The notes below the pieces were generated by a model. It was given only the letters and a program-made list of their open reading frames with translations. It did no database searches and was not told where the DNA came from. The position numbers were made by a program, and so were the translations under genes. A stretch of 64,000 nucleotides of DNA from the NCBI GenBank assembly GCA_945860705.1, contig CAMART010000015.1:1-64000 (forward strand), written 5' to 3'. This document shows, in pieces, positions 42,705 through 50,598 of this stretch. Source of the stretch: Chitinophaga pinensis (GTDB taxonomy: Bacteria > Bacteroidota > Bacteroidia > Chitinophagales > CAMDFR01). Every line of letters starts with the position of its first letter. Positions within the stretch are counted from its first letter, which is position 1.

Positions 42705-43973
42705 ATGCAAATACTACTCAAAAATGCACTTATCATTGATAAATCATCTAGTCATCATTTGAGCAGAAAAGATATTCTTATTCAGCATGGCATCATTACT
42801 AAAATAGATCTTAATATAAATGTTGATGAAGATTGCCAAATCATTACATCTGAAAATCTATGTGTATCAAAAGGTTGGTTTGATTTGAACGCTACAATTC
42901 CTGATCCAGGATTTGAACATAGAGAAGATATTTTGAGTGCCTCTAAAAGCGCATCGTATGGTGGTTTTACGGGTGTGGCTATGATGCCCAACACAACTCC
43001 TTGTGTACATTCAAAAACTGAAATTGAATATATCAATAATAAATCACTAGGTACTATAGTTAATTTTTATCCGATTGGAGCTATCACCAAAAACTGTGCA
43101 GGTAAAGACTTGACAGAAATGCAAGACATGTATGAAAGTGGTGCTATTGCTTTTAGCGATGGAAATCATGCTATACAGAATAGTGGACTATTGCTTAGGA
43201 GTTTAGAATATGTAAAAGCATTTGAAGGAATCATTTTTCATCATCCTGAAGACAATTCTATATCACAAAAAGGACATATGCATGAAGGTGCTATGAGTAT
43301 TCAACTGGGACTACACGCTTCTCCTAGCCTAGCGGAGAGTACTTGTGTTGCTCGAGATTTACATATACTAGAGTATACCAATTCTAGACTACATTTTATA
43401 GATATATCTACAAAAGAAAGTGTAGCACTTATAAAAGAAGCAAAGAGCAAAAATCTAAATATCACTGCTTCAGTCAATGCATATAATATTTTCCTCAATG
43501 CAGACACCTTGATTTCTTTTGATAGCAATCTAAAAGTAAATCCGCCACTTAGAGACATTGAAGATATAAATGCACTCGTAGATGGATTGATAGATGGCAC
43601 TATAGATACAATCACTTCTGCACATCAGCCATTAGATGAAGAATGCAAAAACTTAGAATTTGATTTAGCAGATTTTGGTATGATTGGTTTTGAAACTACC
43701 TATGCTATAGCTAATACAATACTTAAAGAAAAAATGAGCACAGAATCTATCATCGAAAAATTTACTAATGGAGTAGAAAAAGTAATAGGTGAATATTGCT
43801 ATGGAATAGAAGAAGAAAATATGGCTAATATTACTTTTTTTGATCCAGATAAAAGATGGGTGTACAATGAAAATGATATCAAATCAAAATCAAAAAACAC
43901 TCCTTTTGTCGATTATGATTTCATAGGAAAAGTTCTAGGCATTATAAATAAGAAAAAACTAAATATAAACTAA
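42705..43973 (+). CDS. Dihydroorotase-like protein lacking metal-binding residues
   Basis: 422 residues of the type I dihydroorotase family (PDPGFEHREDI...GGFTGVAMMPNTTP, HHPEDNSI, ADFGMIGFETT). Key residues are changed: the HxH of the first strand is replaced by DLNATI, the His of HVST is replaced (IDISTKES), and TDHAPH reads TSAHQP. It is therefore probably non-catalytic, like the pseudo-dihydroorotases that support aspartate transcarbamoylase; a genuine pyrC is expected elsewhere. Regulation is presumably with the BatA-like gene, 8 nt upstream. Confidence 0.85.
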   Translation: MQILLKNALIIDKSSSHHLSRKDILIQHGIITKIDLNINVDEDCQIITSENLCVSKGWFDLNATIPDPGFEHREDILSASKSASYGGFTGVAMMPNTTPCVHSKTEIEYINNKSLGTIVNFYPIGAITKNCAGKDLTEMQDMYESGAIAFSDGNHAIQNSGLLLRSLEYVKAFEGIIFHHPEDNSISQKGHMHEGAMSIQLGLHASPSLAESTCVARDLHILEYTNSRLHFIDISTKESVALIKEAKSKNLNITASVNAYNIFLNADTLISFDSNLKVNPPLRDIEDINALVDGLIDGTIDTITSAHQPLDEECKNLEFDLADFGMIGFETTYAIANTILKEKMSTESIIEKFTNGVEKVIGEYCYGIEEENMANITFFDPDKRWVYNENDIKSKSKNTPFVDYDFIGKVLGIINKKKLNIN

Positions 43974-44004
43974 AAAGATTTTTCCATTATTTATATAAAT
44001 AACT

Positions 44005-44012
44005 TACTTTTG
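44005..44012 (+). promoter_or_regulatory. Promoter -7 box of the DUF4199 gene
   Basis: TACTTTTG is an exact TAnnTTTG match 22 nt before the ATG. Confidence 0.5.
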
Positions 44013-44034
44013 AGAACAACAAAAACCAATAAAT

Positions 44035-44541
44035 ATGAACTCAAGTCCAATTAGAATAGCAATTGTAGGAGCTCTAATAGTAATCATTTATGGATTACTA
44101 CTACACTTTACAGGCAATTCATATAATAAATCATTAACAAATCTTTCTAATATTATTGTAATAGCTACAATTGCTCTTGGAATTTATTTCTTTAAGAAAA
44201 ATGACAATAATGGAGTTATGACTTTCAAAGAAGGATTTTGGGCTGGGATGAGAGCTACTCTTATATTTTCTCTAATTGGTAGTATTTGGATGATTATTTT
44301 TATTAAATTTATTAGTCCAGATTTTATCAATACTATGAAACAAATGCAAATGGACGAAATGATAAAAAAAGGAATGACAGATGAACAAATTGAAGTAGCA
44401 ATGCCAATGATTAATAAATTTATGACATTACCCTTTATGTTTATTATTGGATTTATTACTTATACTTTTATAGGTACGATCACTGCAGCTATATCTAGTG
44501 GTATTATGAAAAATAGATCTTCAGATAGTTTACCCGCTTAA
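44035..44541 (+). CDS. DUF4199 membrane protein
   Basis: 168 residues with four hydrophobic helices and a charged loop (KQMQMDEMIKKGMTDEQIEVAMP) between the third and fourth, as in DUF4199 proteins, which are commonly found near dihydroorotase and GT2 genes in Bacteroidota. The GT2 gene starts 8 nt later. Function unknown. Confidence 0.8.
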   Translation: MNSSPIRIAIVGALIVIIYGLLLHFTGNSYNKSLTNLSNIIVIATIALGIYFFKKNDNNGVMTFKEGFWAGMRATLIFSLIGSIWMIIFIKFISPDFINTMKQMQMDEMIKKGMTDEQIEVAMPMINKFMTLPFMFIIGFITYTFIGTITAAISSGIMKNRSSDSLPA

Positions 44542-44549
44542 AATCAACT

Positions 44550-45491
44550 ATGAATTTATCACTTGTCATACCTTTATATAATGAAGATGAATCTCTTCCA
44601 GAACTCTGTTCTTGGATAGAAAAAGTAATGAATACCCATCAATATACATATGAAATCATACTAATAGATGATGGTAGCAAAGACAAATCATGGAGTGTGA
44701 TAGAAGATTTAAGTTCTAAAAACACCAATATAAAAGGCGTAAAATTTACTAGAAATTATGGTAAATCTGCTGCTTTGTATGTCGGTTTTGAAATGGCACA
44801 AGGTGACGTAGTTATCACTATGGATGCAGACTTACAAGATAGTCCTGATGAGATACCCGAATTATATAAAATGATTTCTCAAGAAGGTTATGACATAGTG
44901 AGTGGTTGGAAGCAAAAAAGATACGATAATGCGCTCACAAAAAATCTTCCATCAAAACTATATAATGCTACGAATAGAGCAATTACAGGCATCAAACTAC
45001 ATGATATGAATTGTGGATTGAAGGCCTATAAAAATGAAGTTATCAAAAGCATAGAAGTATATGGAGAGATGCATCGCTTCATACCTGTACTAGCCAAAAA
45101 TGCTGGCTTTGGTAAGATAGGCGAAAAAGTGGTAAGTCATCAAGCAAGAAAATATGGAGTATCTAAATTTGGATGGGAACGATTTATCAATGGATTCCTA
45201 GACCTACTCAGTGTTACTTTCATGACTCGTTTTGCTAAAAAACCTATGCACTTATTTGGTTCTCTAGGTGTATTGAGTTTTATTATCGGATTTGGAATGC
45301 TTGGCTATCTCACTTTCGAAAAACTGTTTCTCAATACTTACGGTATGACTACCAAACCAAGTTTTTTCTTAGGTATTATGGTTTTGATTATCGGTGTTAT
45401 GTTATTCCTATCTGGCTTTCTTGCAGAACTTATCACTCGAAATGCAACTGATAGAAATCATTATCTGATATCGAAGAAAATAGGAGTTTAA
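44550..45491 (+). CDS. GtrB/DPM1-like family 2 glycosyltransferase
   Basis: 313 residues: GT-A domain (LVIPLYNEDESLPEL, IDDGSKDKSW, and the DxD-containing TMDADLQDSPDEIPEL), MNCGLKAYKNEV, then two C-terminal membrane helices (about residues 230-295). This is the form that makes polyprenyl-phosphate-linked glucose or a similar sugar. It ends at a convergent terminator region. The acceptor and sugar are not known. Confidence 0.9.
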   Translation: MNLSLVIPLYNEDESLPELCSWIEKVMNTHQYTYEIILIDDGSKDKSWSVIEDLSSKNTNIKGVKFTRNYGKSAALYVGFEMAQGDVVITMDADLQDSPDEIPELYKMISQEGYDIVSGWKQKRYDNALTKNLPSKLYNATNRAITGIKLHDMNCGLKAYKNEVIKSIEVYGEMHRFIPVLAKNAGFGKIGEKVVSHQARKYGVSKFGWERFINGFLDLLSVTFMTRFAKKPMHLFGSLGVLSFIIGFGMLGYLTFEKLFLNTYGMTTKPSFFLGIMVLIIGVMLFLSGFLAELITRNATDRNHYLISKKIGV

Positions 45492-45514
45492 TTTTGAATA
45501 TTCAGTATTCCAAA
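45490..45514. terminator. Possible bidirectional terminator
   Basis: TTTTG-AATA...TATTCCAAAA forms a weak hairpin between the converging GT2 and TPR genes, with a T-rich right flank. Low GC makes the call tentative. Confidence 0.35.
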
Positions 45515-45517
45515 ATT

Positions 45518-46654
45518 CTACTTTTTCCTCCTCACAAAATAAACAATTGTTAAAACTATAGCAATCAATAAAAATAAGACTGCAAGTAGTATATAGACCA
45601 ATTGCTCATTGAGAAATAGATTGGTTTTCAATGAACTTATTTTTTCATCAACTTGCTTGCTACTATCTAGTTGTTTAGCCTTTTCTAAATCTTTTATAGC
45701 TAAGTCATATTTTTTTAACTCTTCAAAGCATTTAGCTCTTTGCTCATATACAGCTGCTTTTGAACTATCTAGTGACAGAGATTTTGTATATGCGAAAATC
45801 GCTTGTTCATAGGCTTTTGTCATATAAAATGCACTGCCCTGATTATTATATACTACACTACTACAGCTATCTATTTCTAGTGATTTTTTATAGTAAGGTA
45901 ATGCATTCGTATATTCACCTTTATCATAGAGACAAATAGCTATTCCATTTAATGCTTCAGAACTTGAAGGGCTCAAATCTAATAAAGATTGATAAGTCTT
46001 CAAAGCTTCATTAGTTTTTTTCAATTTGAATAAAGCATCTGCTTTTGTATTGATAGCCGCTACAAAATTTGGATCGATACTTAAAGTATTTTCTGCATAT
46101 TTGAGAGCTTCTTCATACTCTTTATCATTATAAAAAATCAATGCTTTATTGGACAATGCATAAGTATTGATTGGACTAATACTTAGTGCTGTATCATACA
46201 TCAGTGAAGACATAGTAGAATTATTCATTCTATCATAGCAGACTCCTAAAAACACATATGCATTTGAGTTTGATTTTGAAATAAGAAAAGCATTTCTAAA
46301 ATCTTCTAAGGCTTCTTCATAAAAGGTCAATTCCATTTTACATCTACCTAAATTTATCAACGCATCATAACTCTTTGGATCAAGTGCATTAGCTATTTCC
46401 AGATCTGCCATTGCTTTTTCGTATTCCTTTAGTTCGTAGTAGGCTATACCTCTTTCTATATGTACCTCTACATCATTTTCTTTTTTAGAGATTTGAGTAT
46501 CGCATATACTTATTATTTCTGTATATTTTTTTGATTCAAAAAGCGCATCTATTCTTTGTTTGGTAGCTATATCAAATGCAGATACTTTAGTACATAATGT
46601 AAATGAAAGTACTAGAATGCTATATATAAATAAATTGCTTTTAAGAGTATTCAA
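45518..46654 (-). CDS. Secreted tetratricopeptide-repeat protein
   Basis: 378 residues. A signal peptide (IYSILVLSFTLCTKVSAF) precedes about nine TPR units (for example VEVHIERGIAYYELKEYEKAMADLEIA) and a C-terminal membrane helix (LVYILLAVLFLLIAIVLTIVYFV) with a positively charged end. It is probably an anchored scaffold in the periplasm. The start is TTG at 46654, directly behind glyA, with which it is co-transcribed. Confidence 0.82.
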   Translation of the reverse strand: MNTLKSNLFIYSILVLSFTLCTKVSAFDIATKQRIDALFESKKYTEIISICDTQISKKENDVEVHIERGIAYYELKEYEKAMADLEIANALDPKSYDALINLGRCKMELTFYEEALEDFRNAFLISKSNSNAYVFLGVCYDRMNNSTMSSLMYDTALSISPINTYALSNKALIFYNDKEYEEALKYAENTLSIDPNFVAAINTKADALFKLKKTNEALKTYQSLLDLSPSSSEALNGIAICLYDKGEYTNALPYYKKSLEIDSCSSVVYNNQGSAFYMTKAYEQAIFAYTKSLSLDSSKAAVYEQRAKCFEELKKYDLAIKDLEKAKQLDSSKQVDEKISSLKTNLFLNEQLVYILLAVLFLLIAIVLTIVYFVRRKK

Positions 46655-46659
46655 TAGTC

Positions 46660-47928
46660 TTAGTATAAAGGGAATTGTTTCATAAATTCATTCACTTCAT
46701 TTTTTACACGAAGTGTATTAGCTTCATCATCTGCATTCATCAATATACTATCTATCCAATCCACTATTTGATTCATATGATTTTCTTTCATACCTCTAGA
46801 AGTGATAGCTGCAGTACCAATTCTTATTCCTGAAGTGATAAATGGCGACTTATCATCAAAAGGCACCATATTTTTATTGATAGTGATATCAGCTTTTACT
46901 AAAGCATTTTCCGATTTTTTACCACTTATATTTTTATTTCTAAGGTCAATAAGCATCAAGTGATTGTCAGTTCCACCACTCACTATATTATATCCTTTAT
47001 TTGTAAAAGCTTTTGCCATCGCTTGTGCGTTGTCTTTCACTTGCTGAGCATATACTTTATATTCTGGTTGAAGTATTTCAAAAAACGCAACTGCTTTTGC
47101 TGCTATCACATGTTCCAATGGACCTCCCTGTACGCCTGGAAAAACTGCAGTATCCAACATAGCACTCATCATTTTCACTTCTCCTTTTGGAGTAGTATAT
47201 CCCCATGGATTTTCAAAATCTTTTCCCATCACAATCAATCCACCTCTAGGGCCACGTAGTGTTTTATGTGTTGTAGTAGTCACTATATGACAGTGAGGTA
47301 CTGGATCTGCAAGCAACTTAGCTGCTATCAAACCAGCAGGATGCGAAATATCACCCAATAAAATTGCGCCTACTTTATCTGCTATACTTCTAAATCGTGC
47401 ATAATCCCAATCTCTAGAATAGGCACTTGCTCCACATATGATTAGTTTTGGTTTTACTTCTAGAGCTTTGGCTTCTACTTTATCCATATCTATAAGGCCT
47501 GTCTCCTGTTCTACTCCATAAAAATGTGGTTTATAGTTTTGTCCAGAAAAATTAACTGATGAACCATGCGATAAATGCCCTCCATGACTCAAGTCGAAAC
47601 CTAATATATCATCTCCAGGTTTTAGAAAAGAGATCATCACCGCCATATTTGCTTGCGCACCACTGTGAGGTTGTACATTTGCCCAAACAGCACCAAATAT
47701 TTCTTTTGCTCTATCTATAGCTAGTTGCTCGCTTTCATCTACACACTGACAGCCACCATAGTATCTTTTGCCAGGGTATCCTTCTGCATATTTATTGGTA
47801 AGGCACGAACCCATTGCTTCTATCACTTGAGCGCTGGTGAAGTTTTCAGATGCTATCAATTCTATTCCTTCTCTTTGTCTATGAAGTTCTTTATTGATGA
47901 TATTAAATAGTGCAGTATCTCTTTGCAT
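46660..47928 (-). CDS. glyA: Serine hydroxymethyltransferase
   Basis: 422 residues. Interconverts serine and glycine using tetrahydrofolate and PLP, feeding one-carbon metabolism. Hallmarks: [41 protein letters not shown], and the PLP lysine in [17 protein letters not shown]. Promoter box CAAAGTTA (plus-strand sequence) at 47954-47961 reads TAACTTTG on the minus strand. Confidence 0.97.
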   Translation of the reverse strand: MQRDTALFNIINKELHRQREGIELIASENFTSAQVIEAMGSCLTNKYAEGYPGKRYYGGCQCVDESEQLAIDRAKEIFGAVWANVQPHSGAQANMAVMISFLKPGDDILGFDLSHGGHLSHGSSVNFSGQNYKPHFYGVEQETGLIDMDKVEAKALEVKPKLIICGASAYSRDWDYARFRSIADKVGAILLGDISHPAGLIAAKLLADPVPHCHIVTTTTHKTLRGPRGGLIVMGKDFENPWGYTTPKGEVKMMSAMLDTAVFPGVQGGPLEHVIAAKAVAFFEILQPEYKVYAQQVKDNAQAMAKAFTNKGYNIVSGGTDNHLMLIDLRNKNISGKKSENALVKADITINKNMVPFDDKSPFITSGIRIGTAAITSRGMKENHMNQIVDWIDSILMNADDEANTLRVKNEVNEFMKQFPLY

Positions 47929-47953
47929 AATTTGTTTGGTTTTAAATTTAGTA

Positions 47954-47961
47954 CAAAGTTA
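47954..47961 (-). promoter_or_regulatory. glyA promoter -7 box
   Basis: Minus strand reads TAACTTTG, 25 nt upstream of the ATG. Confidence 0.55.
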
Positions 47962-47987
47962 AAGGGTTTCTTGTAAATAATATCTTG

Positions 47988-48017
47988 TTTGTAAATCTAA
48001 TTTTAGAATTATATTTG
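47988..48017 (+). promoter_or_regulatory. Near-consensus promoter of the YeaQ-like gene
   Basis: TTTG (47988-47991), an 18-nt spacer, TATATTTG (48010-48017). This is the best match to TTTG-N19-TAnnTTTG in the window. Confidence 0.65.
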
Positions 48018-48037
48018 CGACCTTAAAGAAACAAAAT

Positions 48038-48316
48038 ATGTGGTCATACATTTCATCCATCATCATAGGCGCTATAGCAGGATGGCTCGGTAGCAAAGTA
48101 GTAAAAGGAGAAGGCAATGGACTTATTGTAAATATTTTTGTAGGAATCATTGGAGGAATTTTAGGAAACTATATCGTAGATATTCTAAATATCACTGCCT
48201 TCAATTTTTTAGGTGATTGGGCTGGAAAGGTGATAACAGGAACTATTGGGTCTATTTTATTGCTTTTAGCACTTCGGTATGTTGGTAGTTTTTTTAAAAA
48301 GAAAGGAAAAAGATAG
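48038..48316 (+). CDS. GlsB/YeaQ/YmgE-like small membrane protein
   Basis: 92 residues, three hydrophobic Gly-rich segments (IIIGAIAGWLGSKVVKGEGNG, VGIIGGILGNYIVDIL, GKVITGTIGSILLLLALRYVG) in the pattern of the transglycosylase-associated/YeaQ family. These are stress-related inner-membrane proteins of unknown mechanism. Divergent from glyA. Confidence 0.82.
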   Translation: MWSYISSIIIGAIAGWLGSKVVKGEGNGLIVNIFVGIIGGILGNYIVDILNITAFNFLGDWAGKVITGTIGSILLLLALRYVGSFFKKKGKR

Positions 48317-48337
48317 CCTCTTTACACAAAAAATATA

Positions 48338-48345
48338 TAATTTTG
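48338..48345 (+). promoter_or_regulatory. Promoter -7 box of a 52-residue membrane protein gene
   Basis: TAATTTTG, 22 nt before the ATG at 48368; supports a real short gene. Confidence 0.5.
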
Positions 48346-48367
48346 AACCACAATAAATAAAAATAAG

Positions 48368-48526
48368 ATGTTAGAAAAAGCAGAATTTTCAAAAGGAATG
48401 TATTGGGGAGTATTCTTATTAGGATTAATAGGATGTATCGCATTTATGGCTTTTGGTAGCCCTTGGTTTTGGACTACACTTCCTTTCTTATTTACTGGTC
48501 TTACTGGTGCTTTAGACGCTATGTAA
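48368..48526 (+). CDS. Short (52-residue) membrane protein
   Basis: Begins MLEKAEFSKGMYWGVFLLG, one or two hydrophobic helices (GVFLLGLIGCIAFMAFG; FWTTLPFLFTGLTGALDAM). It has its own TAnnTTTG promoter box 22 nt upstream and ends 13 nt before the next gene. Short ORF, so easily overlooked; the promoter and composition argue that it is real. Function unknown. Confidence 0.6.
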   Translation: MLEKAEFSKGMYWGVFLLGLIGCIAFMAFGSPWFWTTLPFLFTGLTGALDAM

Positions 48527-48539
48527 AAATTCCATTTTT

Positions 48540-49025
48540 ATGGAACCTCAATTTAAACATTTCGAACCATCATACATTGTTGGTATGCCGTCATTGATTC
48601 ATACATCAAAGATGAAAGAAACAATACCTTTAGTTTGGAATCATTTAAGAGAGTATTTTCATCAAATCTCCAATCTTACCATACCAAATCAATGTATTGG
48701 GTTTGAATATTATCCTGACGACTTTGTTAAAACAGGATTATTTTATTATATGCCATCATATATAGTCAAAGACTTAAGTTCTATACCAAAAAACATGTGT
48801 GGCAAAACTATAGAAGGCGGATTCCATGCTGTTTTTACACATAAAGGAAGTACTGCTATGATATCAAAATCATTTGAATATATATATCACGATTGGCTTA
48901 TCAATAATAAAGAATACGAATTGTCATCCAATTATGATTTTGAATATTATGATAATCGTTTTATGGGAATGTCTGAAGAATCTGAATTGGAGATTTGGGT
49001 GCCTGTAAAAAAAATAGAAGCCTAA
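48540..49025 (+). CDS. GyrI-like/effector-binding domain protein
   Basis: 161 residues that form one effector-binding domain (IVGMPSLIHTSKMKETIPLVWNHL, then CIGFEYYPDDF, GKTIEGGFHAVFTHKGS, and the terminal ESELEIWVPVKK). This is the ligand-binding module of AraC-type Rob/SbmC-GyrI proteins without a DNA-binding domain. It may bind small hydrophobic compounds. It converges with the lipoprotein gene, 1 nt apart. Confidence 0.8.
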   Translation: MEPQFKHFEPSYIVGMPSLIHTSKMKETIPLVWNHLREYFHQISNLTIPNQCIGFEYYPDDFVKTGLFYYMPSYIVKDLSSIPKNMCGKTIEGGFHAVFTHKGSTAMISKSFEYIYHDWLINNKEYELSSNYDFEYYDNRFMGMSEESELEIWVPVKKIEA

Positions 49026-49026
49026 A

Positions 49027-49593
49027 CTATTGACATCTCACTATGAGTGGTGGAAGTTCTAAACTATTGCTAAAATGACCAGCTCTATCCTTTAGTATCA
49101 CATAATAATAAGCCGTATCATATATGCCAGCACCCAATGAGGTACAAGCTATTGTGCTTTTTTTCTTGCAACACATATTGTATTTTTCTATATCTATTTG
49201 GCCTTCTACACTTGGGTTTTGCGGATTGTTTTCGATAAAAGGCATTTGAAAAAACTCTAAGCAACTATCTCTTTTATCTAATAAAAATAAAGACCAAGTA
49301 GGATGATACAAACAGGAAGTACTGGTATCTAGTCTACATAAATCGCAAGGATTGGGTGAAGAATAACTAAAACCTAAATCGCCATCACCATCTTTAAATC
49401 TCACTGTAATCAATAAGCTATCCCCTTGATTGATAGTATCTTTTGAAAACTGAGCAAACTCTATTTCAGGTGTTATAGAATATATAGGATCTTTTTTGCA
49501 AGCATATAAATAAAAAACTATGGATGTTACTAATGGAAAAACCAATAGATAGTACTTACTTTGTAGTATGAAATTATTTTTAAATATTGACAT
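49027..49593 (-). CDS. Lipoprotein of unknown function, Cys-rich
   Basis: About 188 residues from ATG 49593. A membrane/lipobox segment LLVFPLVTSIVFYLYAC ends in the lipidation cysteine. The mature region has a beta-sandwich-like GDSLLITVRFKDGDGDLGF and a cluster of cysteines (CDLCRLDTSTSC, CCKKKSTIAC). Its promoter -7 box (49600-49607) lies inside the first codons of the divergent LuxE-like gene. Confidence 0.65.
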   Translation of the reverse strand: MSIFKNNFILQSKYYLLVFPLVTSIVFYLYACKKDPIYSITPEIEFAQFSKDTINQGDSLLITVRFKDGDGDLGFSYSSPNPCDLCRLDTSTSCLYHPTWSLFLLDKRDSCLEFFQMPFIENNPQNPSVEGQIDIEKYNMCCKKKSTIACTSLGAGIYDTAYYYVILKDRAGHFSNSLELPPLIVRCQ

Positions 49594-50588
49594 CAATAAC
49601 AAATATACGAGAAAGAATCTTTAGTATAAAAGATGAAAATACTTTTAATGAAGTTGCATTGGATATTTTTCAGTATCAATATACAAATAATCCAGTGTAT
49701 CATCAATACATTCAACTACTTAAAACTAATTTAGATTCAATAAATCACTATAGTCAAATCCCTTTTTTGCCTATAGAATTTTTTAAAAGTCAAAAAATAC
49801 TTACTACTGATAAGCCTGAAACTGACATTGCTTTAATATTTGAAAGTAGTGGAACTACTGGTGAGAATACATCTAGACATTATGTGCTCGACCCAAGTTT
49901 ATATATTGAAAGTTTCACAAAAGGATTTGAATATTTTTATGGAGCTATCAAAGACTATCATATATTGGCATTACTTCCCTCCTATCTGGAGCGAGGTAGT
50001 TCTTCTTTGGTTTATATGGTCAATGAACTCATGAAAATATCTGCAAAAGATAAAAATCAATTTTATCTATACGAACATGAAACGCTCTATAATACACTCC
50101 TAGAGCTTGAAGCAAACAAAGAAAAAACATTGTTGATTGGAGTAAGTTATGCATTACTCGATTTTGTAGAGAAATATCAGCCTACACTAAAAAATACGAT
50201 AGTAATGGAAACTGGAGGTATGAAAGGCAAAAGAGAAGAATTAACTAAAACACAACTACATTCTATTCTTAAAGAAAAATTCCATATAGAAAATATACAC
50301 TCTGAATACGGAATGACGGAACTCTTGTCACAGGCTTATTCTAAAGGTGATGGCATCTATCAGTGTGCTCCATGGATGAAAGTAATATGTAGAGAACTCA
50401 ATGATCCATTTCAAAATACAAAAGCAAATCAAGTAGGTAGAATCAATATCTTAGACCTTGCAAATATTCATTCATGTAGTTTTATAGAAACAGCAGACAT
50501 GGGTAAAGTACAAACTGACAATAGTTTTGAAATACTCGGCAGAATAGAAAACGCAATTCTTAGAGGCTGTAATTTGATGATTGGGTAG
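49587..50588 (+). CDS. LuxE/PaaK-type acyl-protein synthetase-like enzyme
   Basis: 333 residues of the LuxE/acyl-adenylating superfamily: IPFLPIEFFKSQ, IFESSGTTGENTSRH (the AMP-binding P-loop-like motif), and EYGMTELLSQAY. It activates a carboxylic acid with ATP; LuxE passes acyl groups to a reductase. Here no reductase is nearby, but a lipid/pigment-type operon begins about 2.5 kb away. The start is TTG at 49587; no ATG is available. Its first 7 nt overlap the divergent lipoprotein gene. Confidence 0.82.
   Translation: MTSITNIRERIFSIKDENTFNEVALDIFQYQYTNNPVYHQYIQLLKTNLDSINHYSQIPFLPIEFFKSQKILTTDKPETDIALIFESSGTTGENTSRHYVLDPSLYIESFTKGFEYFYGAIKDYHILALLPSYLERGSSSLVYMVNELMKISAKDKNQFYLYEHETLYNTLLELEANKEKTLLIGVSYALLDFVEKYQPTLKNTIVMETGGMKGKREELTKTQLHSILKEKFHIENIHSEYGMTELLSQAYSKGDGIYQCAPWMKVICRELNDPFQNTKANQVGRINILDLANIHSCSFIETADMGKVQTDNSFEILGRIENAILRGCNLMIG
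49600..49607 (-). promoter_or_regulatory. Promoter -7 box of the lipoprotein gene, within luxE-like codons
   Basis: Minus strand reads TATATTTG, only 6 nt before the ATG at 49593, suggesting a leaderless mRNA. Confidence 0.5.
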
Positions 50589-50598
50589 CCAGAGAAAT

